Positions 1-8,763 of a stretch of 64,000 nt of DNA are shown piece after piece. The stretch lies in assembly GCF_017876405.1 (NCBI RefSeq), contig NZ_JAGINW010000001.1, positions 11,545,203 through 11,609,202 on the forward strand. Direction: 5' to 3'. Position 1 is the first letter of the stretch; every line of letters begins with the position of its first letter. The notes below the pieces were generated by a model. The model ran no database searches, was not told where the DNA came from, and saw only the letters and a list, made by a program, of their open reading frames with translations. This stretch comes from Kibdelosporangium banguiense (GTDB taxonomy: Bacteria; Actinomycetota; Actinomycetes; Mycobacteriales; Pseudonocardiaceae). The position numbers and the translations under genes are program-made.

Positions 1-630
1 CGGCAGACTCGGGCGTATTCGGCCTCCGATGTGCAGACTTTGCGGGCGTTCGCCGAACACGTCAGCCTGGCGCTGACCGACGCGAACACCGTCGACCGGA
101 TGTACCAGGCGTTCCACGATTCCCTGACCGGCCTGGCCAGCCGCGGGCTTTTCCTGGAACAGCTGAGCAAACGGCTCGGCGCGGCCGAACACGAGGCCAA
201 ACGGGTCGCTTTGCTCTTCCTGGACCTGGACAGGTTCAAAGCGGTCAACGACACCCTCGGGCACGCCGCCGGTGACGATCTTCTGACGATCACGGCAGGG
301 CGGTTGAAATCGCAGCTGCGCGCCATCGATGTCGCCGCGCGGTTCGGCGGGGACGAATTCGCCGTGCTGTTGTACGGCGTTTCCACGATCGCCGACGCGG
401 TCCGAGTAGCGGAGCGGATTCTCCGTACGCTGGGCGAACCGATGCCGATCGCAGGTCGGCAGTTGCGCGTCAACGCCAGTATCGGAATAGCGTTGAGCAC
501 ACCGGGAATGCCCGACCCCGCCGATTTGATGCGGCGCGCGGATGTCGCGATGTATCAGGCCAAGCGCAACGGCCGCGGCCGTTTGGAGATCTTCACCGAC
601 GAGATGCTGCTGTCGTTTCCGCGCGAGTGA
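1..630 (+). CDS. GAF-GGDEF diguanylate cyclase (C-terminal part)
   Basis: The reading frame is open from base 1, so this is the 3' end of a longer gene whose start lies outside the window. The first ~25 residues (ending in AEHVSLALTDA) look like the last helix of a GAF domain. They are followed by a full GGDEF domain with the active-site sequence RFGGDEFAVLL. An RAID tetrapeptide five residues before GGDEF matches the RxxD inhibitory site, so product feedback by c-di-GMP is expected. The DxxxDxFKxxND-like metal/nucleotide segment (LDLDRFKAVNDTLGH) is also intact. Family knowledge: such enzymes condense two GTP into cyclic di-GMP, with the upstream GAF domain sensing a ligand. There is no EAL domain after GGDEF; the frame stops shortly after it. 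A GTG at 31 is an internal codon, not the likely start. Confidence 0.88.
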   Translation, partial: RQTRAYSASDVQTLRAFAEHVSLALTDANTVDRMYQAFHDSLTGLASRGLFLEQLSKRLGAAEHEAKRVALLFLDLDRFKAVNDTLGHAAGDDLLTITAGRLKSQLRAIDVAARFGGDEFAVLLYGVSTIADAVRVAERILRTLGEPMPIAGRQLRVNASIGIALSTPGMPDPADLMRRADVAMYQAKRNGRGRLEIFTDEMLLSFPRE

Positions 631-731
631 CCGGCGGATAAGCGTTTGGACAGGGGCTGACAGTTCTTGTGGCCTGTCCCACCATGAGGTCGACGAGGTC
701 GACATCAGGCGTGGTGGAAGGGAAGGCCGCG

Positions 732-1610
732 GTGCGAGTTCTGCTGATCGGATCGACCGGAGTGCTGGGGCGGGCCGCGTTGCCGGGACTGCTCGCGGCC
801 GGGCACAAGGTGACTGGGCTGGCGCGCAACAACGAACGCGCTGCCGCGGTCAAGAAGCTCGGGGCAGAGCCCGTTGTGGCGGACCTGTTCGACGTCGACT
901 CGCTGACCGAGGCGTTGCACGGGCACGACGCGGTCATCAACGTGGCGACGCGGGTTCCCGTCGGCGGAAAGCTGATCCGGTCGTCCAGCTGGGCGGAGAA
1001 CGGGCGTATCCGTATCGAGGGCAGCAAAGCCCTTGTCACCGCGGCGAAGGCCGCCGATGTGGGGATTCTCGTGCAGGAAGGCGTCGCGCTGGTGTACGCC
1101 GACGGCGGCGAGAACGAGCTGGACGAGCTCGCACCGGTCAGCCCGGTCGGGGCGCCGAACACTTCCCTGATCGCGCACCGGAATGTCGAGGCATTCGCCA
1201 GTGAGGGCCGGATCGCGGTCCGTCTGCGGATCGCGAACGTGCACGGCGACGAGCCGCTGACGAGGTGGATCCTCAAGGGCGCCAGCGGCCGTGGCCCGTC
1301 GTATTTCGGCAAGAAGGACGGCTGGATCACGCCGGTGCACCCCTCCGACGTCGGTACCGCGATCGTGGCAGCGCTTTCAGCCCCGAGTGGCGTGTACAAC
1401 GTGGGCGCGACGCCGTTGCGCAAGAAGGACTTCGGTGCCGTGGTGGCCCACAAGGCCGGGGCCCGCAAGGCACGCACGGTCCCGTTGACCTTCGGCTTCC
1501 TGAAGATCATGGCGCGGTCGCAGCGCGTGGTGTCGACCAAGCTCACCGAGGCCACCGGCTGGAAGCCGGAGCACCCCGTGGTCACCTCGGACTGGTTCCC
1601 CAGCCTGTAG
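732..1610 (+). CDS. NAD(P)-dependent epimerase/dehydratase-like protein
   Basis: An atypical short-chain dehydrogenase-fold protein of about 292 residues. It opens with the strand VRVLLIGSTG followed by VLG, a Rossmann GxxGxxG nucleotide-binding loop. The pattern of a later acidic residue (VVADLFDVDSL) and a HDAVINVAT strand is that of NAD-dependent epimerases. The frame is open back to a GTG at 669. I chose GTG 732 because GGAAGGGAAGG lies just upstream and translation there begins directly with the first beta strand. A canonical YxxxK catalytic pair is not obvious, so catalysis is uncertain; it may be a binding or regulatory member. It precedes an alpha/beta hydrolase by 29 bp on the same strand, so the two are probably cotranscribed. 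The substrate is unknown. Confidence 0.75.
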   Translation: MRVLLIGSTGVLGRAALPGLLAAGHKVTGLARNNERAAAVKKLGAEPVVADLFDVDSLTEALHGHDAVINVATRVPVGGKLIRSSSWAENGRIRIEGSKALVTAAKAADVGILVQEGVALVYADGGENELDELAPVSPVGAPNTSLIAHRNVEAFASEGRIAVRLRIANVHGDEPLTRWILKGASGRGPSYFGKKDGWITPVHPSDVGTAIVAALSAPSGVYNVGATPLRKKDFGAVVAHKAGARKARTVPLTFGFLKIMARSQRVVSTKLTEATGWKPEHPVVTSDWFPSL

Positions 1611-1639
1611 GTGCCCCGTCTTGTGGCACTATCTGTCGG

Positions 1640-2392
1640 ATGGAAGACCGGCTGAGGGTTCAGCGTGGCGGTTCCGGCGACGCAGTCGTTCTGCTGTTGC
1701 ACGGACTGGGCGCGACAGGTGATGTGTGGCAAGGCGTTCACGAACAACTCGCGGACGGCCCGTGCCGCTGGATCACCCCCGACCTGCCCGGTCACGGCGG
1801 GTCGGCGCCGCTGGAGCGGTACACGTTCGGGCACATGGCCGCCGCGCTCGCCGAGCTGATCGAGGACCACGAGCACGTTGTGGTGCTGGGACATTCGCTG
1901 GGTGGCGTACTGGGGTTGACGCTGGCCAGCGGCTGGTTCGGCAATTCGGTCGACCGGGCGTGCGGGCTGGGCATCAAGGTCGCGTGGTCGGCCGCGGAGC
2001 TCTCCGGGGCGAAGGCGTACGCCGAACGCCCGAACAAGCTCTACATGGGCCGCAGCGAGGCCGCAGAGCGCTACCTGAAGGTGTCGGGCCTGGGCGGGCT
2101 GGTCGACATCGAGGATTCCCGCGTGGACTACGGCCTGGTCGGCACGCCAGACGGCTGGCGGCTGGCGTGTGACCCGAGGACCTTCGCGGTCGGCCGTCCG
2201 GACGTCCCGGGCCTGCTGGCGGCCAGCCAGGCCGAAGCCGTGCTGGCCGTCGGCGAGCACGACCAGATGTGCAGCCCCGAACAGGTCAGGGAAGTGGACG
2301 AGAACGCCACGGTCCTGCCTGGTCTCGGCCACAACGCGCACGTGGAGGACCCCGGCGCGATGGTGAAACTGATCTCTGACCTGCTGAGCTGA
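1640..2392 (+). CDS. alpha/beta-fold hydrolase
   Basis: A serine hydrolase of about 250 residues. Visible features are the oxyanion region LLLHGLGATGDVW near residue 20, the nucleophile elbow GHSLGG near residue 85, the acid in AVGEHDQM, and the catalytic histidine in LPGLGHNAHVED near the C terminus. The arrangement and length match small esterase/lipase-type hydrolases. ATG 1640 is used because the fold begins immediately after it; an upstream extension of the frame would run into the preceding gene. It sits 29 bp downstream of the epimerase-like gene and is followed at once by a strong hairpin. The substrate cannot be inferred. Confidence 0.82.
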   Translation: MEDRLRVQRGGSGDAVVLLLHGLGATGDVWQGVHEQLADGPCRWITPDLPGHGGSAPLERYTFGHMAAALAELIEDHEHVVVLGHSLGGVLGLTLASGWFGNSVDRACGLGIKVAWSAAELSGAKAYAERPNKLYMGRSEAAERYLKVSGLGGLVDIEDSRVDYGLVGTPDGWRLACDPRTFAVGRPDVPGLLAASQAEAVLAVGEHDQMCSPEQVREVDENATVLPGLGHNAHVEDPGAMVKLISDLLS

Positions 2393-2397
2393 GCCGA

Positions 2398-2428
2398 CGG
2401 CCGCCCACCGGGAGGATGTGGGCGGCCG
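2398..2428. terminator. bidirectional hairpin terminator
   Basis: A perfect 11-bp stem, CGGCCGCCCAC (2398-2408) with GTGGGCGGCCG (2418-2428), and a 9-nt loop. It lies 6 bp after the hydrolase stop and between convergent genes (the fucosidase ends at 2469), so it can serve both. No T-run follows, as is usual in actinobacteria. Confidence 0.7.
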
Positions 2429-2463
2429 CACTGATCAACCAAAGCGGGATGTGGGCGGCCGCA
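2414..2463. repeat. 17-bp direct repeat duplicating the terminator arm
   Basis: The sequence GGATGTGGGCGGCCGCA occurs exactly at 2414-2430 and again at 2447-2463 (33-bp period). Both copies carry the right-hand arm of the terminator, so the left arm at 2398-2408 can pair with either. This looks like a local duplication. Confidence 0.7.
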
Positions 2464-2468
2464 CGAGA

Positions 2469-5400
2469 TCAGCCGAAAGCGCGGGTGCGCCAAGTGGGGA
2501 CTTCCTCGGCGGTGAGGGCCTTGGCGAAGATCGCCGCTCGGTCGACCGCGCCGGTCAGGCGTTGACCGCCGTCCTGGTCGGCGGCGAACCTCAGCTGACG
2601 GGTGGCGCAGCCGTTGATGCCCGCGTCGGGAACGTTGGCCCCACCTGCGCGAACGCCGTCGATGTAGACGTCGATCTGGCCGCTGTCGGTCATCGTGACC
2701 ACCAGGTCCACGTATCGCCCGGTGGGGACGACGGCGTTGGTGGTCACGTTCTGGTTGGAGCCGATGAACCGGACATTGTTCGACGGCGTGAGGTCGATCA
2801 GGATGCCGTCGGTACCGGGGTTGCCGCTGGGCTGGAAGTCGAACAGCCGCCGGTAGGAGCCTGAACCGCCCACTTTCACCTCGGCGGCGAAAGTGGCTTC
2901 CCGCAGGAATCCGAGCGAAGTGCCGGCGGTACGCAGGAATGTCCCGTTCAGCACCAACCCGGAGCCTGTCGGCGCGGAGGCCTCATACGAGGGCGTGCCG
3001 TCGATGGTGGCATCGCGGTTGAACGTCGACTTGTCGTCGACCACGCCGCCGGAAACCGGATCCCACGCCACAATCGGCATGTTCGACGGCGGAATCGGGC
3101 ACGGCGGCAGCGGATCGATCCGCACCAGCGTGCTGCCTGTTGTGCGCCAGTCTCTTCCAGTCAGTACCGCGCGTAAGCCCTGGTATTTCGCAGCGCCTGC
3201 CGACGGACTGACTGTGAAGGCGTAGGTCTGCGACTGTCCATTGCGAATCGACGGAACGGTGTGGCTCGCGGGTGTGCTGCTCCATCCTTGTGGCAAAGCC
3301 ATGGTGAGCTGCGCTGACGGGATCGGGCCGTCAAGCGAGGACACTGTCACCTTGGCCTCGAACGGGGTGCCGGCCACGACAAGATCCGGCGCGTCCACCG
3401 CGACCGATATGGCCGAAGTAGCCAGATAGGTCCGTCCTGCCACGGCGTTGAAGGAGATCTCCTTGCCCGAACGCTGGTATTGCACGGTTTGACCGGTCTG
3501 GGAATCGACCAGCCGGAACCGCCCGGTGAACATGTCGCTGGCCACCTTCAGCTGACCGGCCCGCCCTGGCTTCAGCGCGATCCGCGTGGGCACGCTGCCG
3601 ACCCAGTCCGTGTCGACGGTGACGTCACCGCGTGCCTTGAGTCCCCGGACCGAACCGGTATCCCAGAAGTCAGGCACTGCAGGCAGGACGTCGACCACAC
3701 CGCGATGGCTCTGCAGCAACATCTCCGCGACGCCCGCGGTGGCACCGAAGTTGCCGTCGATCTGGAACGGCGGGTGGGTGTCCCACAGGTTGTTCAGTGT
3801 GCTGTTCTTGAGCAGTTCCTCCAGCATCAGGTGCGAGTGGTTGCCGTCGAGCAGCCGGGCCCAGAAATTGATCTTCCAGGCCTTGCTCCAGCCGGTTCCG
3901 CCGTCACCACGGGCGGTCAGCGAAGTCCGTGCCGCCGCAACGAGATCCGGGTTGTTCTGCGGGGTGATCTGACGGCCCGGGTGCAACGCGAACAGGTGCG
4001 ACACGTGCCGGTGGTCGTTGTTCGGGTCGTCCCAGTCCTGCTTCCATTCCTGCAACTGGCCCCACTTGCCGACCCGCAGGCCCGGGTCGAGCCGGTTGAG
4101 GATGTTACGGGCCTGCGTGGCGAAACCACTGTCCCCCAATGTTGTCGCTGCTTCAGCGGTGTTGGTGAACAGATCCCACACGATCTGCTGCGACATCGAC
4201 GCGCCCGCCGAGAACGGCCCTTGCTCAGGCGAGAAACTCGGTGACACAACGAGTTTGCCGTCACGCGGGTCGGCGACGAGCTCGTCGATCCAGAACTCGG
4301 CCAACGACTTCATCATCGGGTACGCCCGGTCGCGCAGGAAGTTCTGGTCGCGCGTGAACAGGTAGTGCTCGTAGTACTGCTGCGCGAGCCACGCTCCCGA
4401 TTCGGGGAACCAGAACGCGGTCGCCCAGTTGTGCACGCCGGTGAACCCGAACGGGTTCGTCTCGTTGTGCACGACCCAGCCGTCGTTGCCGAACATCTCC
4501 TGCGCGGTCTTGCGGCCGGGCGCGACCATCGAGTCCACGTAGCCGAAGAACGGTTCTGTGGTCTCGGACAGGTTCGTGGTTTCCGCCGGCCAGTAGTTCA
4601 TCTGCAGGTTGATGTTGACGTGGTAGTCGGCGCTCCACGGCGGCGAAGTCGAGTTGTTCCAGACACCTTGCAGGTTCGCGGGCAACGAGCCCGCACGCGA
4701 AGACGCGATCAGCAGGTACCGGCCGTACTGGAAATGCAGTACCTCCAACGCTTTCCGGGCCGCCGGCGCCAGATTCCCGCGATAGGCCCGAAGCAGGTCG
4801 TCGGTGGGCATGTCCGGCAGCTGCTGACCGACATCGAGCGCGACCCGGTCGAACAGGTTCCGGTAGTCCGCGATGTGCGCGGATCGCAAGGCAGTGAACG
4901 ACTTCGTGGACGCGGCGTTGACTCGTTGAGTGACCGTGTTGTGCGGGTCGTTCGTGCGATAGGTCGGGTACACATCGGAGTAGTTCGTGCCCGCGCCCAT
5001 CACGAACGTGACGGCGTTGGCACTGGAGACGGTGACCGTTCCGTTGGCGTTGTCCGTACGCGTGCCGCCCTCGTTGAGGATCTGCAGCTGCGACTCGAAC
5101 CGCATGCCGTTGTCGTTGAGGTTGCCGGCGAAGGTGATCCGGCCGTTGCTCGCGGTGAACGTCCGGGACCGGTTGTCCGGCGCGGTGAACGAGAACGTGA
5201 AGCCGATCTTCCCGGCCTGGCCGGCGCTGATCCGGCCCACAAGGACTTCGTCGGTGGCGGAGGCGAAGTACTCACGGGTGAACGTGGTGCCGGCGGAGGT
5301 GTAGGTGACCCCGGCGGTGGCGTTGGCGATGTCGAGGCTGCGCTGATAGCCGGTGACGTCCGGCGGTGCCTGCGGCTGCGAGATCCGCAGGTCGCCGAAG

Positions 5401-5825
5401 GTCTGGTAGGCGCCGAAACCGGTCTTGCCCTGGCCGAGCACACCGGCCACCCACTCGGGCGCCACCTGCGTCTCGGCCGCGATCCGGTCCTGCACCTGCT
5501 TGATCGCGCCGGGCCGCGGCGACCGCCAGTTGCCGAAGTCATAGCCGGGCGAACCGGGACCGCCGGTCCACAGGCTCTTCTCGTTGAACTGCAGTTGCTC
5601 GTTCTGCAGACCGCCGAACACACTCGCGCCGAGTGCGCCGTTGCCGATCGGCAGCGACTGCGACTCCCAGTCGGTCGCGGGTTCGTCGTACCAGAGTCTC
5701 AGCCCGGTATTCTGCGGCGCGCGATGGCCGGTCCGCGGCTCGCCATGGGCGTTCCCACCCAAGGCGGCGAGCGATAACACCACGGCTGCGATGAGTGTCA
5801 GGGACGTTCCTCGTTGAACGCGCAT
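2469..5825 (-). CDS. secreted GH95 alpha-L-fucosidase with NEW3 and LamG-like domains
   Basis: A protein of about 1118 residues. It starts with a Sec signal peptide (MRVQRGTSLTLIAAVVLSLA). The N-terminal GH95 beta domain has LPIGNGALGASVFGG and ends near residue 310. An alpha/alpha barrel follows, with HVNINLQMNYWPAE (the Asn-x-Asn pair known from bifidobacterial AfcA), SPSFSPEQGP (catalytic Glu) and QIDGNFGATAGV (Asp). All key GH95 residues are therefore present. After ~residue 740 comes an NPCBM-associated NEW3-like beta domain, and after ~880 a LamG/concanavalin-like jelly roll (GTFLRTAGTSLG...). Family activity is hydrolysis of alpha-1,2-fucosyl or related alpha-L-galactosyl linkages; the two extra domains suggest binding to complex glycans. 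ATG 5825 is preceded by GAGGGA; a further-upstream in-frame ATG at 5858 would add residues before the signal peptide. Confidence 0.92.
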   Translation of the reverse strand: MRVQRGTSLTLIAAVVLSLAALGGNAHGEPRTGHRAPQNTGLRLWYDEPATDWESQSLPIGNGALGASVFGGLQNEQLQFNEKSLWTGGPGSPGYDFGNWRSPRPGAIKQVQDRIAAETQVAPEWVAGVLGQGKTGFGAYQTFGDLRISQPQAPPDVTGYQRSLDIANATAGVTYTSAGTTFTREYFASATDEVLVGRISAGQAGKIGFTFSFTAPDNRSRTFTASNGRITFAGNLNDNGMRFESQLQILNEGGTRTDNANGTVTVSSANAVTFVMGAGTNYSDVYPTYRTNDPHNTVTQRVNAASTKSFTALRSAHIADYRNLFDRVALDVGQQLPDMPTDDLLRAYRGNLAPAARKALEVLHFQYGRYLLIASSRAGSLPANLQGVWNNSTSPPWSADYHVNINLQMNYWPAETTNLSETTEPFFGYVDSMVAPGRKTAQEMFGNDGWVVHNETNPFGFTGVHNWATAFWFPESGAWLAQQYYEHYLFTRDQNFLRDRAYPMMKSLAEFWIDELVADPRDGKLVVSPSFSPEQGPFSAGASMSQQIVWDLFTNTAEAATTLGDSGFATQARNILNRLDPGLRVGKWGQLQEWKQDWDDPNNDHRHVSHLFALHPGRQITPQNNPDLVAAARTSLTARGDGGTGWSKAWKINFWARLLDGNHSHLMLEELLKNSTLNNLWDTHPPFQIDGNFGATAGVAEMLLQSHRGVVDVLPAVPDFWDTGSVRGLKARGDVTVDTDWVGSVPTRIALKPGRAGQLKVASDMFTGRFRLVDSQTGQTVQYQRSGKEISFNAVAGRTYLATSAISVAVDAPDLVVAGTPFEAKVTVSSLDGPIPSAQLTMALPQGWSSTPASHTVPSIRNGQSQTYAFTVSPSAGAAKYQGLRAVLTGRDWRTTGSTLVRIDPLPPCPIPPSNMPIVAWDPVSGGVVDDKSTFNRDATIDGTPSYEASAPTGSGLVLNGTFLRTAGTSLGFLREATFAAEVKVGGSGSYRRLFDFQPSGNPGTDGILIDLTPSNNVRFIGSNQNVTTNAVVPTGRYVDLVVTMTDSGQIDVYIDGVRAGGANVPDAGINGCATRQLRFAADQDGGQRLTGAVDRAAIFAKALTAEEVPTWRTRAFG

Positions 5826-5863
5826 ACTTGATCCCTCGCTGTAACGACAGGACCACATCAGGT

Positions 5864-5880
5864 TAGAGATCCGATGTCTA
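5864..5880. promoter_or_regulatory. putative GntR-type operator upstream of the fucosidase
   Basis: TAGAGATCCGATGTCTA is a 17-bp palindrome with one mismatch (arms TAGAGAT/ATGTCTA around CCG), 39 bp upstream of the fucosidase start. The ATCCGAT core resembles operators of FadR/UxuR-type GntR regulators of sugar catabolism. No such regulator is encoded nearby, so the assignment is inference. Confidence 0.4.
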
Positions 5881-5953
5881 CAGCGTCAAGGATCGATCAA
5901 GACACCATCAAATAGGAAACTACCTGAACAATTTGGCTTAACCCTCGGATGTT

Positions 5954-6391
5954 TCAGGCGTCTTGAGCGGCGCCTGCCTTGAGGCGGCGCAGTTCGCGCA
6001 TGGCGCCGACCGACCGTTCGCCGTCCACCGCCGGAATGGCCATGATCGTCACGTACTCGTCGTCCGGCAGCTCCAGGCGGGCGTAGGAGGCCCCGTCCGG
6101 GAAGCTGACGTGCTCGACCTGGTCCCACTCGAACCGCTTGGTACCCACCAGGTTGCGGATCTCGATGCCGGCCTCGTCGGCCCGCACACGGGAACGCGCG
6201 AACAGCAGCACCCCGAGCGCGAGCATCACGCCGATGCCGACCATGGCGATCTGGTCGGAAAGCTGGAAGTACGCGCCGGTCCACTCGCTGCGCAGCAGGA
6301 TCGCGACCACCGTGAAGACCGCCACGAACGCCACTGCCAGCGCGGACGCCACGTAGCGGATCTTGCGAGGCCGGAACTGGAAGGTACTCAC
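5954..6391 (-). CDS. PH-domain membrane protein
   Basis: About 145 residues. Two hydrophobic helices sit near residues 12-33 (ASALAVAFVAVFTVVAILL) and 45-65 (IAMVGIGVMLALGVLLFA). After them comes a bacterial PH-like domain with the pattern VRADEAGIEIRNLVGTKRF and EWDQVEHVSFPDG. It is typical of the small PH proteins found after ribH in actinobacteria. The GTG start at 6391 overlaps the ribH stop by 4 nt (GTGA), so it is read as the last gene of the riboflavin operon. Its function is unknown; the cytosolic PH domain is expected to be held at the membrane. Confidence 0.85.
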   Translation of the reverse strand: MSTFQFRPRKIRYVASALAVAFVAVFTVVAILLRSEWTGAYFQLSDQIAMVGIGVMLALGVLLFARSRVRADEAGIEIRNLVGTKRFEWDQVEHVSFPDGASYARLELPDDEYVTIMAIPAVDGERSVGAMRELRRLKAGAAQDA

Positions 6392-6885
6392 TCGAATCCT
6401 CGCTCTGTCCAAGGCTGACGCAGGCCCCGCAGCACCATCGCGGCCTCCAGCGCCGCCGCGGTGGCCTCGAAGCCCTTGTCCTCGGCCGAGTCCGGCAGCC
6501 CGGCCCGGTCCAGGGCCTGCTCCTCGTTGTTCACGGTCAGCACGCCGTTGCCGACGGGCGTGGCCTCGTCGAGCGACACCCTGGTCAGCCCGGCGGTCAC
6601 GGCGTCGCAGACGTACTCGAAATGCGGTGTGCCTCCCCGGACGACCACGCCCAGCGCGACCACGGCCTCGTGGTGCTTGGCCAGCTCCTGGCAGACCACC
6701 GGCAGCTCGATCGCGCCGGCCACGCGGACCACGGTCGGCTCCTCGATCTTGGCCTGCTTGGCCGCGGCCAGCGCGCGCTCCAGCAACGTATCGGTGATCT
6801 TGCCGTGCCACCGTGTCGCGGCTATCGCGAGCCGGATGCCCTCACACTGCGGCACGGACGCCTCTGGCCGGCCCTCACCACTCAC
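6388..6885 (-). CDS. ribH: 6,7-dimethyl-8-ribityllumazine synthase
   Basis: 165 residues. It condenses 5-amino-6-ribitylaminouracil with 3,4-dihydroxy-2-butanone 4-phosphate, the penultimate riboflavin step. Family motifs are clear: RVAGAIELPVVCQELAK, ALGVVVRGGTPHFEYVCDAV with the catalytic-site histidine, and the C-terminal GNGVLTVNNEEQALDRAG. The length is normal. The start (ATG 6885) overlaps the ribBA stop by ATGA, and its own stop overlaps the next gene's GTG, so translation is likely coupled along the operon. Confidence 0.97.
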   Translation of the reverse strand: MSGEGRPEASVPQCEGIRLAIAATRWHGKITDTLLERALAAAKQAKIEEPTVVRVAGAIELPVVCQELAKHHEAVVALGVVVRGGTPHFEYVCDAVTAGLTRVSLDEATPVGNGVLTVNNEEQALDRAGLPDSAEDKGFEATAAALEAAMVLRGLRQPWTERGFE

Positions 6886-8123
6886 TGCTGCGTCTCTCCT
6901 TCGAAGTGCTCGAGGTTGCCCAGCTCGTGGCCCATCCGGTCACGCTTGGTGCGCAGGTACCGGAGGTTCTCCGGGTTCGGCCACACCGACAGCGGCACGC
7001 GGTCGACCACGGTCAGACCATATCCTTCGAGCCCGACGCGCTTCGCGGGGTTGTTGGTCAGCAGCCGCATGGTCTTCACGCCCAGGTCGGACAGGATCTG
7101 CGCGCCAGTGCCGTAGTCGCGTGCGTCGGCGGGGACGCCGAGCGCGAGGTTCGCGTCGACGGTGTCGGCGCCGTCGTCCTGCAGCTGGTACGCCTGCAGC
7201 TTGTGCATCAGGCCGATACCGCGGCCTTCGTGGCCACGCATGTAGAGCACGATCCCACGGCCTTCGGAGGCCACGGCTTCCAGCGCCGCGTCCAGCTGGG
7301 GCCCACAGTCGCAGCGCAGGGAGCCGAACACGTCACCGGTCAGGCATTCGGAGTGCACACGCACGAGCACCTCAGTACCGTCACCGATCTCGCCGTAGAC
7401 GAGAGCGATGTGCTCGATCCCGTCGAGCAGGCTGTCGTAACCGACCGCGCGGAATGATCCGTGCGCGGTCGGGATCCGGGCCTCGGCGACTCGCGTGACC
7501 TGCTTCTCGTTGCGCCGCCGGTAGGCGATCATCTCGGCGATCGAGATGATCGCGAGGTCGTGCTCGGCCGCGAACACTTCGAGCTCGTCGCGCCGGGCCA
7601 TATCGCCATCGTCCTTTTGGGACACGATCTCGCACAGCACACCGGCGGGCCTGAGCCCGGCCATCACCGCGAGGTCGATCGCGGCCTCGGTGTGCCCTGG
7701 ACGGCGCAGCACCCCGCCTTCCTTGGCACGCAAGGGAACCACGTGTCCGGGCCGCCTGAAGTCGGTCGGCTTGGAGTCAGGGTCGGCCAGCAGCCGGATG
7801 GTGTGCGCGCGGTCGGCAGCCGAAATGCCCGTGCCGATGCCGTCGCTCGCGTCGACCGTGACGGTGTAGGCCGTGCCGCGGCGGTCCTGGTTGGTGTGGA
7901 ACATCGGCGGCAGGTCGAGCCGGTCGCAGTCGGTCTCGGTCAGCGGCACGCAGATGTACCCGGACGTGTACCGGACCATGAACGCGACCAGCTCGGGTGT
8001 GGCCTTCTCGGCCGCGAAGATCAGATCGCCCTCGTTCTCGCGGTCCTCGTCGTCGACCACGATCACGGGCCGCCCGTCGGCGATGTCCCTGATCGCGCGT
8101 TCGATGTCGTTCAAGCCGGCCAC
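6882..8123 (-). CDS. ribBA: bifunctional DHBP synthase / GTP cyclohydrolase II
   Basis: About 413 residues. The N-terminal half is 3,4-dihydroxy-2-butanone 4-phosphate synthase (DDEDRENEGDLIFAAE, RPGHTEAAIDLAVMAGL). The C-terminal half is GTP cyclohydrolase II, with zinc ligands in HSECLTGDVFGSLRCDCG and the GHEGRGIGL loop. Together they supply both precursors of lumazine. The frame is open to ATG 8150, but that start would lie inside ribE. GTG 8123 has an ideal AAGGGAGG four bases upstream and leaves a 10-bp gap to ribE, so I prefer it. Both catalytic halves look complete. Confidence 0.96.
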   Translation of the reverse strand: MAGLNDIERAIRDIADGRPVIVVDDEDRENEGDLIFAAEKATPELVAFMVRYTSGYICVPLTETDCDRLDLPPMFHTNQDRRGTAYTVTVDASDGIGTGISAADRAHTIRLLADPDSKPTDFRRPGHVVPLRAKEGGVLRRPGHTEAAIDLAVMAGLRPAGVLCEIVSQKDDGDMARRDELEVFAAEHDLAIISIAEMIAYRRRNEKQVTRVAEARIPTAHGSFRAVGYDSLLDGIEHIALVYGEIGDGTEVLVRVHSECLTGDVFGSLRCDCGPQLDAALEAVASEGRGIVLYMRGHEGRGIGLMHKLQAYQLQDDGADTVDANLALGVPADARDYGTGAQILSDLGVKTMRLLTNNPAKRVGLEGYGLTVVDRVPLSVWPNPENLRYLRTKRDRMGHELGNLEHFEGETQQ

Positions 8124-8133
8124 AGCGCCTCCC

Positions 8134-8763
8134 TTAGTTCCGAGGCCCATTGTGGCCCTGTCCGGCGGCCACTGCCGTTGCGATGTGCGGCACAGCGAGC
8201 CGCTCGACGTACTTGGCGAGCACGTCCACCTCGATGTTCACCACGTCGCCCGGCTGACGCAGGCCCATGGTGGTCAGCTCCAGCGTCGTCGGGATCAGCG
8301 CGACGGTGAACTTGTCACCCTGTACGGAGGCGACGGTCAGCGATATGCCGTCGATCGCGATCGAGCCCTTCTCGACCACGTATCGAGCCAGGTCAGCGGG
8401 CAGTTCGAAGGTCGTCAGCCCGGCTTCGTCCCGGGAGACGAACACGCCGGTGCCGTCCACGTGGCCCTGCATGATGTGCCCCCCGAGCCGGTCGCCGAGC
8501 GCCATCGCGCGCTCCAGGTTGACCTGGTCACCGGCCTGCGCCTTGGCCAGACTCGAGCGCAGCAGCGATTCGTGGACCACGTCGACGGTGAACGCTCCGT
8601 CGGACACGTCCACGACCGTCAGGCACACGCCGTTGACCGCGATCGAGTCGCCGTGCTTCGCGTCCGATGTCACAAGCGGGCCCGCCACGGTCAGCCGCGC
8701 GGCGTCCGGCAGCGGCTCGACGGCCACGATCCGGCCGCGCTCCTCGACGATCCCGGTGAACAT
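8134..8763 (-). CDS. ribE: riboflavin synthase, alpha subunit
   Basis: 209 residues. It dismutates two 6,7-dimethyl-8-ribityllumazine molecules to riboflavin. The protein begins with the family hallmark MFTGIVEERG and has two lumazine-binding barrels; the repeat is seen as DSIAVNGVCLTVVDV and, in the second barrel, GSIAIDGISLTVASV. The start follows the rpe stop with no gap. A ribD/ribG deaminase-reductase gene, often found just upstream in related genomes, is absent here. No FMN riboswitch was recognised upstream. It is also called ribC in some actinobacterial annotations. Confidence 0.96.
   Translation of the reverse strand: MFTGIVEERGRIVAVEPLPDAARLTVAGPLVTSDAKHGDSIAVNGVCLTVVDVSDGAFTVDVVHESLLRSSLAKAQAGDQVNLERAMALGDRLGGHIMQGHVDGTGVFVSRDEAGLTTFELPADLARYVVEKGSIAIDGISLTVASVQGDKFTVALIPTTLELTTMGLRQPGDVVNIEVDVLAKYVERLAVPHIATAVAAGQGHNGPRN

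Noticed and set aside
648..679. GGACAGG...CCTGTCC inverted repeat before the epimerase gene
   Set aside because: Only 7 bp per arm with an 18-nt spacer; too weak to call an operator or terminator.
593..2431. Long minus-strand frame across the epimerase and hydrolase genes
   Set aside because: Composition-driven antisense frame; the plus-strand genes have clear motifs.
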